Below, piece by piece: positions 8,651 through 17,700 of a stretch of DNA of 64,000 nt. The first letter of the stretch is position 1. Every line of letters begins with the position of its first letter. The stretch comes from Georgenia ruanii. Its GTDB lineage: Bacteria > Actinomycetota > Actinomycetes > Actinomycetales > Actinomycetaceae. The translations under genes were made by a program, and so were the position numbers. The stretch lies in the NCBI RefSeq assembly GCF_009193175.1, contig NZ_VUKE01000001.1, positions 249,089 to 313,088 of the forward strand, read 5' to 3'. The notes beneath the pieces are model-generated. The model was given only the letters and a program-made list of their open reading frames with translations, had not been told where the DNA came from and did not search any database.

Positions 8651-10149
8651 GACGGCGCCGGGCGCGTGGGCGTCGTCGAGGCCGGTTCCGGCCCGGTCGT
8701 GGGGGGCCCGTCGGTCCCTCCGGGCGGGCCGGTCGGCTCGGCCGACCCCGCCCCTCCGGCCGAGCCCGTCCCACCGGCGTCCGCCCCGGCCGGCGCCTCC
8801 GCCGCCGTCTCGGGCGGCACCGGCGGGTTGCTGAGCACCTCCGCGACCACGAGCACGAGCCCGGCGATCACGACGACGAGGAGCACTTCCCCCGGTGTCG
8901 GCCGGTTGAGGAGGAGGACGACCAGGGCGGCGAGGGCGATCACCACGACGCGGATGACCTGCCGGTACGTGGCGAGCGCACCGCCCACGCGTTCGCCGGC
9001 CAGTCCGCCGGGCGTGCCGCGCAACCGGCGGATGCGGTCCGTGCCGGAGCCGAGCGCCCGGCGCAGGCCGACCGCCGCCGCGGAGGGGCCGGTCAGGTAG
9101 GCCAGCGCCGCGACGATCACCGCGACGACGAAGACGGTGCGCAGCCCGGTGCGCAAGAAACGCACCAGCGTGTCGAACACCGCCGCCGCGGCCCCGCGCG
9201 GGAGCACGTTCGGGTTCACGGCACCGAGATAGACGGCGCGGGCGAACATGATCGCGAGAGCCAGCAGGAGCATCGCTGCCGCGACCCCGAGCCCGACGCC
9301 GACCAGGGCGCGCCGGTGCCGCGGCGCGAGGAGCACCCCCGCCGCGAGCACGACGAGCGTGACGATGGGCAGCGCCGTCCCGAGGGTGCTCAGCACCGAG
9401 AAGGCCGTCTGCGCCGCCGCGACGTTGTGGGCGAGGGTGTCGGACTGGTAGATGACGAACGACTTGTGGATCTCGGGAATCTGCGCGGCGATCGCCACGC
9501 CGCGGTCGACGAGGCGGGTCTTGACGAGGTCGATGAACGGGGCGAGGTCGATGCTGACGGCACCGTTGCTCACCTGCACGGCGCCGCCCTGCTTGCCGGT
9601 CATGACATTGACCAGCGCCTGGTGCACCTGGCGATTGGCCTCGGCCCAGAGCTGCGCGAACTGGGGCGAGGCGACGACGGTGTTGACCTGATCGGTGAGG
9701 AAGCCCTGGACACCGCTGGTGATCGGCGCCGCCAGCCCCTCCACCTTCGCCTGGACGGGCGGGGGCAGGTTGGTCTGGCCGGCCACGGTCGAGAGCATCT
9801 GCGAGGTCACGCCCTGGACGTCGAGCTCGGTGAAGACCGCGGCCGTGATCTGGTCCGCCATCGCCTTCTGCAGCCGCGGGTCGTCGATGACCGGGGCGAC
9901 CGTCTCGACGTAGGCGTTCGTGTTGGTCACCTGGGTGGCCAGCCACGTCGAGACCACGGACAGCGCCGCGAGCACGCACCCCAGCAGGACGACGAGCGTG
10001 GCGCCGACGTTGCGCAGGCGGCCCGGATGGCGGCGCCGCGCGGGCTCCGCCGTCTCGGTCCGGCGTTCGGCACGGAGCGCGGCCACCTCCGCGCGCAGGC
10101 GCTCGAGCTCACCGCGCTCGTCGGCGCCAAGCTGGGGCGTGACGCTCAT
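8644..10149 (-). CDS. large integral membrane protein with N-terminal coiled coil
   Basis: A 501-residue protein. Residues about 8-30 are heptad-like (ERGELERLRAEVAALRAERR), followed by a basic patch and a transmembrane helix (ATLVVLLGCVLAALSVVSTWL). About 200 residues of likely extracytoplasmic sequence come next (NTNAYVETVAPVIDDPRLQKAMADQ...), then four to five further helices, and a Pro/Gly/Thr-rich tail. Proteins of this plan are common in actinobacteria but have no assigned role that I know. It is the most distal of four minus-strand genes running from 11392 to 8644, and shares the region with a SHOCT protein, DUF6325 and an LAL regulator, so an envelope or stress role is possible. Confidence 0.7.
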   Translation of the reverse strand: MSVTPQLGADERGELERLRAEVAALRAERRTETAEPARRRHPGRLRNVGATLVVLLGCVLAALSVVSTWLATQVTNTNAYVETVAPVIDDPRLQKAMADQITAAVFTELDVQGVTSQMLSTVAGQTNLPPPVQAKVEGLAAPITSGVQGFLTDQVNTVVASPQFAQLWAEANRQVHQALVNVMTGKQGGAVQVSNGAVSIDLAPFIDLVKTRLVDRGVAIAAQIPEIHKSFVIYQSDTLAHNVAAAQTAFSVLSTLGTALPIVTLVVLAAGVLLAPRHRRALVGVGLGVAAAMLLLALAIMFARAVYLGAVNPNVLPRGAAAAVFDTLVRFLRTGLRTVFVVAVIVAALAYLTGPSAAAVGLRRALGSGTDRIRRLRGTPGGLAGERVGGALATYRQVIRVVVIALAALVVLLLNRPTPGEVLLVVVIAGLVLVVAEVLSNPPVPPETAAEAPAGADAGGTGSAGGAGSAEPTGPPGGTDGPPTTGPEPASTTPTRPAPSD

Positions 10150-10195
10150 CGCGCCGTCCTTCCTGGGCGTCAGCGGGCCGGGCCGGGCCCGTCCG

Positions 10196-10522
10196 TCAGG
10201 GGCCGAGGATCGCCCGTTTCTGGGTCTCGAACTCGTAGCTGTTGATCACGCCCTGGTCCCGGAGGGCGGCGAGCTCCTTGAGCTGGGCGATCTTGGCGTC
10301 CATGTCGCCGCCGGACGGCTCCGCCGGCTGCGCGGGCATCGGCTGCTGCACCTGCTGCGGCGCGTACTGCTGCTGCGGTGGTGGCGCGTACTGCTGCTGG
10401 GGCTCGTACTGCTGTTCCTGCGCGGCCCAGCGCCCCACCTGCCGGCGCGAGACCCGGTTGGACACGGCGGTCGCGGTGCCGGCCACCACGGCGGTCCTCG
10501 CGACACCTCGGATCAGTCCCAT
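10196..10522 (-). CDS. SHOCT-domain protein with Gln/Pro repeats
   Basis: A 108-residue protein in three parts: a small basic N-terminus (MGLIRGVARTAVVAGTATAV), a Q/P/Y-rich low-complexity middle with repeats of QQYAPP type, and a C-terminal SHOCT domain (IAQLKELAALRDQGVINSYE, then FETQKRAILGP). SHOCT is a short helical domain often at protein ends and thought to mediate oligomerisation. The ATG is preceded by AGGGAAGG. It lies between the large membrane protein (46 bases on) and DUF6325 (38 bases before), which suggests an operon. Confidence 0.85.
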   Translation of the reverse strand: MGLIRGVARTAVVAGTATAVSNRVSRRQVGRWAAQEQQYEPQQQYAPPPQQQYAPQQVQQPMPAQPAEPSGGDMDAKIAQLKELAALRDQGVINSYEFETQKRAILGP

Positions 10523-10560
10523 GGCGCGTTCCCTTCCCTCAGGCCCTGGCCGGTTCGGCC

Positions 10561-11025
10561 TCAGGCCGCCTTCTCGGTCGCGTCGAGCGCCGCAAGCACG
10601 GCCTGGACCGGGATCCGCCCGCTCGCCACGAGCTGGCCGCCCGACCGGCGGACCGCCGAGGCGAACGGCGCTGCCCAGACGTTCTCGTAGACGAGGATCC
10701 CGGCCGAGCTCCCGGGCTCGATGATCTTCGCGACCTCCTCGAGGTCGTCCTGGCCGACCAGCCCCGAGGACGCCCCCTCGAACACGCGGAGGTCCAACCG
10801 CCCGTCCCGGTCGACGTCGCTCAGGCTCATGCCGATCACCGAGCCGTCCTGCTCCTTGCGGACGAAGACGAAGTCGAAGATGCGGATGAGGCCGCGGTCG
10901 ACCAGGTCGACCAGCAGCGGGAAGGCCTCCCCCGTCATGCGGTTACCGGGAAACTCCACCACGATGTAGTCGATCGGACCGGTCTGGTCGAGCTGTTCAC
11001 GCTCGACCTGTTCCCGTTCGTCCAT
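10561..11025 (-). CDS. DUF6325 family protein
   Basis: A 154-residue acidic cytoplasmic protein of the DUF6325 type, related to the DUF1269-like group. Typical blocks are GPIDYIVVEFPGNRMTGEAF, LVDRGLIRIFDFVFVRKEQD and EPGSSAGILVYENVWAAPFA, ending in a small helical segment with LAALDATEKAA. The ATG at 11025 has GGAGGG upstream. Such proteins often neighbour SHOCT proteins in actinobacteria, as here. Their biochemical role is unknown; stress or envelope homeostasis is a guess from neighbours. Confidence 0.8.
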   Translation of the reverse strand: MDEREQVEREQLDQTGPIDYIVVEFPGNRMTGEAFPLLVDLVDRGLIRIFDFVFVRKEQDGSVIGMSLSDVDRDGRLDLRVFEGASSGLVGQDDLEEVAKIIEPGSSAGILVYENVWAAPFASAVRRSGGQLVASGRIPVQAVLAALDATEKAA

Positions 11026-11143
11026 GGTCCGTCCCTCCTGCCCTGGGTCGTGCCGTCGGTGCCGGCACGAGCGCCCCACCGCGCTGGCGCCACGATCCCT
11101 CCGCAGACCGACGCTCCGCGTCGTCTGTCATGGATGAATGGCC

Positions 11144-11392
11144 TCACACCGGCGAGCCGGGCACCGGCAGGTGCACCCGCCGCACCTCGACGACGTCGAG
11201 GCACAGCGCGCGCAGCCGCGCCAGGAGCCCGAACAGCTCCGCCTGGTCGGCGACCGCCCCGACGAGCACCGTCGCAGCCGGCGCCGGCGTCACCGTGACG
11301 GCCCCCAGCTCCTCCAACGCCTCGTCGGGAACCGTGCCGAGCAGGCGGATCTCGTAGACGGTGGAGGCCGAAGGGTCGTGGTGCATGCCCAT
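11144..11392 (-). CDS. small protein with single [YF]EI-type domain
   Basis: An 82-residue protein consisting of one compact alpha/beta unit: VYEIRLLGTVP, then ATVLVGAVADQAELFGLLARL, then CLDVVEVRRVHLP. The same unit occurs twice in the gene at 14383-15018 on the other side of the LuxR regulator, most clearly in its first half (TILTTAPVDQAGLHELLARL). The ATG at 11392 has GGGAGGG just upstream; a second ATG six bases in is possible. It is the first gene of the minus-strand run through DUF6325, SHOCT and the membrane protein. I know of no named family for it. Confidence 0.7.
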   Translation of the reverse strand: MGMHHDPSASTVYEIRLLGTVPDEALEELGAVTVTPAPAATVLVGAVADQAELFGLLARLRALCLDVVEVRRVHLPVPGSPV

Positions 11393-11539
11393 CGGTCCCT
11401 CCCGCCCGGACGTCTCCCCGCACCGTGGGCCGGGCAGGTCGTCCCTCCTACCTTGAGACCTCACCCGCCGTGACACGTCACCCGCGCGGGACGATGGGGG
11501 CACGTCGTCACGGCACCCTCCCCAGTCCTCGACATCTGT

Positions 11540-11566
11540 CGCATAATGGGGTCGAACTGCCAGTTC
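11540..11566 (+). promoter_or_regulatory. possible promoter -10 and operator before the LuxR gene
   Basis: In the 328 bases between the divergent genes, cataat (11541-11546) resembles a -10 box and is followed by gaactg-c-cagttc (11554-11566), a perfect 6-1-6 dyad. The rest of the gap shows no further structure or gene. A role as operator for the LuxR protein is inference. Confidence 0.35.
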
Positions 11567-11720
11567 CCACACGGTGCGTCCCCCTGCCGCTCCAAGAGGT
11601 TCGCCGGTCCACGTGAGTTCGGTGCGTCCCGGCAGGGGGCCGCGGAGGTGCCGCAGGATGGGTGCACGAGACACGGCATCCCCTGCCCCCGGTCCCGGAG
11701 GCGCGACCGGACGGCGCGGG

Positions 11721-14396
11721 GTGACTGACCCGCGACTCACCATCCCGGCGCTGCCGCACGACGCGGTCGACCGGCCTCGGCTGCGCAAGCTGCTCGACGA
11801 GGGCGTCGAGGTGCCTCTGACGCTCGTGAGCGCACCGGCCGGGACGGGCAAGACCGTCCTCGCCGCCTCGTGGGCGGCCCGACGGCCGGCGCCCACGGCC
11901 TGGGTGACGATCGACGACAACGACGTGCGGGACGGCGCCCTGTGGCTCCTCGTCCGCGCGGCGCTGCACCAGCACGGCGTCGACGCTGCCGGCGAGCCGC
12001 CGGGGACCGGAGAGCCGGAGAGCACCCGCCTCTTCCTCACCTCCTTGGCCACCGCGGTCGCCTCCCGCCCCACACCGGTCACGCTCGCGCTCGACTGCGA
12101 GACCGCGCTCCCGCCCGACGCCGCCGCCGGCCTCGAGCTCCTCCTCCGGCGAGCCGCGGGCCGGCTGCGCCTCCTCCTGCTGACCCGGGCGGACCCGCTG
12201 CTTCCGCTCCACCGCTACCGGCTCGAGGGCTCGATCGACGAGGTCCGGATGGCCGACCTCGCCTTCACGACCGGCGAGGCCCGCGTCCTGCTCGGCCGTG
12301 CCGGCGTCAACCTCTCCGCGGCCGCGATGGAGTCCGTCATGGCGCGGACGCGAGGCTGGGCCGCCGGGCTGCGGTTCGCCGCCCTCACCCTGTCCCGGAG
12401 CACCGACCAGGACGCCGCCGCCAGAGCGCTGACGGGCGAGCGCGGGACGGTGGCCGACTACCTGCTCGCGGAGGTCCTCGACACCCAGCCGCCGCAGGTC
12501 CGCGCGACGCTGCTCAGCACGAGCATCGTCGACCTGCTGCGGCCCGGTCTGGTCGAGGTGCTCGCCGGGCCGCGCGCCCAGCACGACCTCGACCGGCTGG
12601 CCAGCGACAACGTCTTCCTCGACGAGATCCCCGAGCACCCGGGGACCTACCGGCTGCACCCGCTCTTCCGCGAGCTCCTGCGGGCCCAGCTGGCCTACGA
12701 GGCCCCCGAGCGAGTGACGGCCCTCGACCGGGTCGCCGCCCGTTGGCTGGCCATCAACGACCTGCCCGTCGAGGCGGTCCGGCACGCGATGGCGGGCGGC
12801 GCCTGGGAGGACGGGTGCCGGTACGCGGTGGATAACCTCGCCGTGGCCCGGCTCCTGACCGAGCGGCCACCGGGCCAGCTGCGCGCCCTGCTCGCCGACC
12901 TGCCCGACGAGGCCGACGGCCCGCACGTGTCGCTCGTGCGAGCGGCGCAGACCATCCTTGCCCACGACCCCTCCGGCGCCGCATGTCACCTGGAGCGGGC
13001 GCGCGAGGTCCTCGCCGGCGCGCCGGCGCCGCCGTCGGCGCAGCTCACCCTCGCCCTGGTCGACGGGTTCCGGGCCCGTCTCGCTGGCGACGCGAGAGCA
13101 GCACTGTCGGCGCTCCGGGGCGCGGAGGGCCTGGTCGAGCAGGTCCCCGACCACACCCAGTCGCGGGACGCGGTCGCCCTCCTCACCTGGGGCAAGGGCT
13201 CGGCGCTGCTGCTCGCCGGCCGGATCGACGCCGCGGTCGAGTCGTTCACGGCCTGCGTCGACCGTGCGGGCCGGGGCGGCCCCGAGACGGGGTGGCCGGT
13301 GATCGACAGCCTGGGCCAGCTCGCCCTGATCGCCGCCATGCGCGGGCGGCTCCAGCGCGCCACCAACCTGGCCGACCGGTCGCTGGCGCTGCGGCACCGC
13401 GCAGCGATCCCGGCCCGGTACGGGCCCTGCGCAGCGGAGATCGCCCTGGCCTGGGCGTCCACCGAGGCCTACGACCTCAGGGCCGCGCGACGCCACCTGG
13501 ACCGGGCGGCCGAGGCGGTCACCGCCGGCGACGACCCCCTGCCGTGGGCGATGTTCGCCGTCGTCACCGCCCGTGCCCGGCGCGCCCGCGGCGACATGGA
13601 GGGTGCCCGGCGGGTCCTGGACGAGGCCATCACGACGGCGCCGCTGCCCGAGTGGATGCGTGACCGCCTCCGCCTCGAGCTCGCGATCCTCGACATCGTC
13701 AGCGGGGAGCCGGCGCGGGCCCTGCGCGTCGTGGCCGACGTGGCCGACGCGGACCTCGTCCCGGAGGCAACGCTCGTGGCGAGCCGGGCCCGGCTGGCGA
13801 GCGGTGCCGAGGTCACCGACCTCGTCGCGATCGACGAAGGCGCCACGCTCGCCACCCGTGTCGACCTCTGGCTCGTCGAGGCCTCTCGCCGACTCGTCCA
13901 GGGGGACGAGCGGGCGGCTCACCGCGCGCTCGGGCGCTCGCTCCGGCTGGCGGCGCCGGAGACGCTCAGGCGCCCGTTCTACGAGGCTCCCGCCGACGTG
14001 CGTCGCCTGCTGCGGGCGAGCGGCGACCTCGCCGGAGAGCACGGGTGGCTCAGCCCGGGCGCGGCCCGACCGTCGGACGGCAAGCGGGGCGAGCGGGCGC
14101 GGCAGGGGCGCGACGCCCGCGCGGTGCCGGGCGCGACACGGCCGGGCAGCCGGGCGCCGGCGGCGCCCTCCCTCGACGGCGGCGGTGACGGCCCGGTCGA
14201 GCCCCTCACGCCGAAGGAGCTGGAGGTGCTCGGGCACCTCGCCGGGCTGCTGACGACCGAGGAGATCGCCGGGGCGATGTTCGTCTCGGTGAACACCGTC
14301 CGGACACACGTGCGCAACATCCTTCGCAAGCTCACGGTGTCCCGGCGCAACGAGGCGGTGCGCCGGGCCCGGGCGCTGCACCTCATTGCCGCGTGA
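11721..14396 (+). CDS. LAL (MalT-type) LuxR-family transcriptional regulator
   Basis: A large ATP-dependent activator of 891 residues. Order of domains: N-terminal STAND-type NTPase with Walker A SAPAGTGKT (about 37-45), ATPase blocks (WVTIDDND, LLLLTRADPLLPLHRYRL, FRELLRAQLAYEAPERV), a helical TPR-like middle, a charged linker near 790-830, and a C-terminal LuxR HTH (LTPKELEVLGHLAGLLTTEE, then VSVNTVRTHVRNILRKL). This is the MalT architecture. The GTG at 11721 is chosen because residues upstream are not family-like; the frame is open to 11574. It stands between genes carrying the [YF]EI-type domain and converges with one of them by a 14-base overlap. Inducer unknown. Confidence 0.88.
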   Translation: MTDPRLTIPALPHDAVDRPRLRKLLDEGVEVPLTLVSAPAGTGKTVLAASWAARRPAPTAWVTIDDNDVRDGALWLLVRAALHQHGVDAAGEPPGTGEPESTRLFLTSLATAVASRPTPVTLALDCETALPPDAAAGLELLLRRAAGRLRLLLLTRADPLLPLHRYRLEGSIDEVRMADLAFTTGEARVLLGRAGVNLSAAAMESVMARTRGWAAGLRFAALTLSRSTDQDAAARALTGERGTVADYLLAEVLDTQPPQVRATLLSTSIVDLLRPGLVEVLAGPRAQHDLDRLASDNVFLDEIPEHPGTYRLHPLFRELLRAQLAYEAPERVTALDRVAARWLAINDLPVEAVRHAMAGGAWEDGCRYAVDNLAVARLLTERPPGQLRALLADLPDEADGPHVSLVRAAQTILAHDPSGAACHLERAREVLAGAPAPPSAQLTLALVDGFRARLAGDARAALSALRGAEGLVEQVPDHTQSRDAVALLTWGKGSALLLAGRIDAAVESFTACVDRAGRGGPETGWPVIDSLGQLALIAAMRGRLQRATNLADRSLALRHRAAIPARYGPCAAEIALAWASTEAYDLRAARRHLDRAAEAVTAGDDPLPWAMFAVVTARARRARGDMEGARRVLDEAITTAPLPEWMRDRLRLELAILDIVSGEPARALRVVADVADADLVPEATLVASRARLASGAEVTDLVAIDEGATLATRVDLWLVEASRRLVQGDERAAHRALGRSLRLAAPETLRRPFYEAPADVRRLLRASGDLAGEHGWLSPGAARPSDGKRGERARQGRDARAVPGATRPGSRAPAAPSLDGGGDGPVEPLTPKELEVLGHLAGLLTTEEIAGAMFVSVNTVRTHVRNILRKLTVSRRNEAVRRARALHLIAA

Positions 14397-15018
14397 CTTC
14401 CGCGGGCCCCGACCTCGCTTCCCCCGGGCGCCGCCACACGTCCGGCGACGCCCGGCTGGGCGCCGGTGTCGCCCGCACGCTCTCGACCTCGGCGCCGGGG
14501 ACGGCGATCGCCCTGAGGACGTCGGAGAGGCTGCCCGCCTCCGCCTCCACCACCACGACGAGGTGCCCTGACACCGTGGTCGCGCGCTGGTGGAGGGCGG
14601 CCAGCACGGCCGGGCTCGGCGCGCCCCCGACGTGGATCTCGTAGGCCACCTGCCCGGAGGGGGGCGCCGCACCGGCGCCGCCGGCCACGCTGACCTCGTC
14701 GAGACCGCGGGCCACGGTCACCTCGCCCAGACCGCCGGCCACGGTCACCTCAGGCAGACCGTCGGCTCCGGCACGCGTGGCCAGAGCCGTCGTCTCGGGT
14801 GGCGCCGCGCCGGCCCCCGCCGCGGGGCCCAGCTCGAGGAGCTCGATGCCGAAGTCCGTGAGCCGCGCCAGCAGCTCGTGCAGGCCGGCCTGGTCGACCG
14901 GGGCGGTCGTGAGGATCGTCTGCGGCGGGAGCTCCACGACCGTCATGCCCGGGCGGCACGCATGCCGGACCGCGTCTGCCGCACCGGTGAGGTGGATCTC
15001 GAACGTCTCCCGGGTCAT
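14383..15018 (-). CDS. protein with two [YF]EI-type domains
   Basis: A 211-residue protein made of two copies of a small alpha/beta unit. The N-terminal copy (about 4-66) reads FEIHLTGAAD ... TILTTAPVDQAGLHELLARL ... IELLELGP. The C-terminal copy (about 120-185) reads YEIHVGGAPS ... LVVVVEAEAGSLSDVLRAI ... VESVRAT. The linker contains three imperfect repeats (LPEVTVAGG, LGEVTVARG, LDEVSVAGG). A single-domain relative is encoded at 11144-11392. The 3' end overlaps the convergent LuxR regulator by 14 bases. Start ATG follows a weak gggcatg context. No known function; association with the LAL regulator is positional. Confidence 0.7.
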   Translation of the reverse strand: MTRETFEIHLTGAADAVRHACRPGMTVVELPPQTILTTAPVDQAGLHELLARLTDFGIELLELGPAAGAGAAPPETTALATRAGADGLPEVTVAGGLGEVTVARGLDEVSVAGGAGAAPPSGQVAYEIHVGGAPSPAVLAALHQRATTVSGHLVVVVEAEAGSLSDVLRAIAVPGAEVESVRATPAPSRASPDVWRRPGEARSGPAEVTRQ

Positions 15019-15330
15019 GCCCACGCGCCTTCTGTTCAAAGATGGTCGCCGGCTCGCGTCGCGGCGCGCGCCGCGGAGCCTTCTTCCCCAGGCTGCGCGC
15101 CACCACGGCACGCCGGATCCCCCGGGCGGGGTGAGTCCGAGGCGTCGGGGGCCGGCGCGTCCGCGCCCCGGGGTGGTCTCACCCGCGTGGGGTGATGCCG
15201 CCCGGTCAGGGCCTCCCGACGATGGTCGTGGCGACAGGCCCGACGATGGTCGTGGCGACGGTCGCGGCACCGGGCCGGGCCGGTCGGGCGAGCGCCGGGC
15301 CGACCGGGCCACCCGAGGGAGGGACCGACC
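15019..15330. other. divergent intergenic region with a 21-bp direct repeat
   Basis: This 312-base gap separates the two-domain gene (minus) from the DUF7144 gene (plus). The unit starting cccgacgatggtcgtgg occurs at 15215-15235 and again at 15239-15259 (24-base period), so both copies lie on the same face of roughly two helical turns, as for a tandem regulator site. Nothing else is evident. Confidence 0.45.
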
Positions 15331-15768
15331 ATGGGCGAGCAGACCACCTCGCAGTACCAGGCCCCCACGGAGCCCCAGCGGGCGCGCGCGTGGGCGGCCG
15401 GCCTCATCACCTTCGCCGGCGTCATGATGATCATGATCGGCGCCTTCCACATCTTCACGGGGCTGGTCGCGCTCTTCGAGCGCACGTTCTACCTGACCAC
15501 CCCGAACTACCTCATCACCGTCAACACCACGACGTGGGGGTGGATCCACATCGCCCTCGGCGTCGTCGTGCTCCTCGCCGGCATCGCCCTGCTCACCGGG
15601 CAGGAGTGGGCGCGCGTGGTCGCCGTGGTGCTCGCCGTGCTCAGCGCGATCGCCAACTTCACGTTCATCCCGTACTACCCCATCTGGTCGCTGACGATCA
15701 TCGCGCTCGACACCTTCGTCATCTGGGCGCTGGTCTCGCACGGCGACGAGTACACGAGCACCGACTGA
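15331..15768 (+). CDS. DUF7144-family four-helix membrane protein
   Basis: A 145-residue integral membrane protein with four helices: GLITFAGVMMIMIGAFHIFT, WGWIHIALGVVVLLAGIALL, VVAVVLAVLSAIANFTFIP and a last helix LTIIALDTFVIWALV. The signature features are FHIFTGLVALF, TWGWIHIALGV and FIPYYPIWSL, as in the actinobacterial DUF7144 family. The start has GAGGGAGGG upstream. It is probably controlled with the neighbouring LAL/DUF6325 genes, since DUF7144, DUF6325 and SHOCT proteins commonly keep company. No transport motif is visible. Confidence 0.85.
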   Translation: MGEQTTSQYQAPTEPQRARAWAAGLITFAGVMMIMIGAFHIFTGLVALFERTFYLTTPNYLITVNTTTWGWIHIALGVVVLLAGIALLTGQEWARVVAVVLAVLSAIANFTFIPYYPIWSLTIIALDTFVIWALVSHGDEYTSTD

Positions 15769-15880
15769 CCCCCGCGCTCGCCGGCCACCGCCCCACGCGT
15801 CCAGGGCGGCGGCTGCCCCCGCGCCCGCCGCGTGGCCGGTCGCCGGTCGTCCGGCGCCGTCCCGATAGGCTGAGGACCGA

Positions 15881-15965
15881 GCGCGAGTGGCGTAACTGGC
15901 AGCCGCGCCAGGTTTAGGTCCTGGTGCCTTCGGGCGTAGGGGTTCGAGTCCCCTCTCGCGCACCA
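15881..15965 (+). tRNA. tRNA-Leu (anticodon TAG), CCA encoded
   Basis: Class II tRNA with a long variable arm. Acceptor GCGCGAG (15881-15887) pairs with CTCGCGC (15955-15961), discriminator A at 15962, encoded CCA at 15963-15965. The anticodon stem CCAGG/CCTGG encloses TTTAGGT. The variable arm is TGCCTTCGGGCG, and the T-arm is GGGG TTCGAGT CCCC. Confidence 0.95.
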
Positions 15966-16005
15966 CCCCGGCGCGCCGGCCGCGCCCTCCCGCGGCCGCG
16001 CACCG

Positions 16006-16650
16006 TCACGTCGCGTGCCGGCCCATGAAGCCGTCGAGCGTGAGGTCGAGCCCGTAGTCGAACTCGCCGGCGTCGTCGAGCTCGCCGAGCAGCGGCCCCA
16101 CCTCCGCGAGGTACGGCAGGATCCTCCCCACCTCCACGGACGACTCCTCCGACTCCGGCCGGCCTGCGGCCGGACCCTCCCCCGCCCGGAAGTAGCCGTT
16201 GATCTCCACCTGGGCCGTGCCGAGGGAGTACGCCGCGAGCGCCCGGTAGGCGCGGGCCGTGTCCCGCGGACCCACGCCGGCGCGCCGCAGCGCCCGAAAG
16301 CCCGCGTTGATGAACGCCAGCGCCGCGAGGGTGCGGGGCGGGTACTCGGCGATGAGCGGGAGCGCATGGGGATGCGCGAGGAGCACCCGGCGCACCCCCC
16401 GCATCAGCACGCGCAGCGTCTCGCGGGGCCCGCCGGCGTCCTCCGGCGCGTCGATCTGGGCGTAGATCGCCTGCGCCACCCCGTCCAGCAGCGCGGCCCG
16501 ATCGGGGAAGTACGAGTACAGCGTCATCGTCGAGACACCCAGCTCCGCGGCGAGCTTGCGCATGCTCAGCCCCTCGATCCCGTCGGCGTCGATGAGCGCA
16601 AGCGCCCGCTGCGCGACGGCGTCCTCGCTCAGCCCGGTCCTCTTCGCCAC
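16006..16650 (-). CDS. TetR-family transcriptional regulator
   Basis: A 214-residue repressor, predicted to control the divergent ABC exporter. The N-terminal HTH is classic: DAVAQRALALIDADGIEGLS then RKLAAELGVSTMTLYSYFPD and RAALLDGVAQ. The C-terminal part resembles the TetR_C domain found with tetracycline- or drug-type TetR proteins (LLAHPHALPLI, GFRALRRAGVG, FDYGLDLTLDGFM). The GTG at 16650 is chosen over an ATG six codons upstream because GAGGAGGGGAC sits directly before it. A clear inverted repeat lies between it and the transporter genes. Confidence 0.93.
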   Translation of the reverse strand: MAKRTGLSEDAVAQRALALIDADGIEGLSMRKLAAELGVSTMTLYSYFPDRAALLDGVAQAIYAQIDAPEDAGGPRETLRVLMRGVRRVLLAHPHALPLIAEYPPRTLAALAFINAGFRALRRAGVGPRDTARAYRALAAYSLGTAQVEINGYFRAGEGPAAGRPESEESSVEVGRILPYLAEVGPLLGELDDAGEFDYGLDLTLDGFMGRHAT

Positions 16651-16678
16651 GTCCCCTCCTCGAACCACTTGACGTCAA

Positions 16679-16712
16679 TGTACAGCGTACGGTTCACTTC
16701 GGACACTGTACA
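16679..16712. promoter_or_regulatory. TetR operator (inverted repeat)
   Basis: tgtacagcgtac (16679-16690) and ggacactgtaca (16701-16712) form an inverted repeat matching at 10 of 12 positions with a 10-base spacer. It lies 29 bases upstream of the tetR start and about 220 upstream of the transporter start, the expected place for autoregulation and control of the divergent exporter. Confidence 0.7.
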
Positions 16713-16933
16713 GAACGGTCTGGCGGGGGGCGACCGGTGCCCTGCGTCACACCGCTCGTCCCGGCGGCGGAGCCGCCTCTACGCCTCACGGCGGAGACGC
16801 CGCGGGGAAGATCCGCCTCGCTGCCGAGCCGCCCCACCCCTGCCCGGCCCTAGTTTTGCGACGGCGCCCGCCCCTCCTGACGGGCGCCCCCCAGACCTCC
16901 GGACATCACCCCCTGCGAAGAAAGAAGCCCTCC

Positions 16934-17698
<765 letters not shown>

Positions 17699-17700
17699 CG

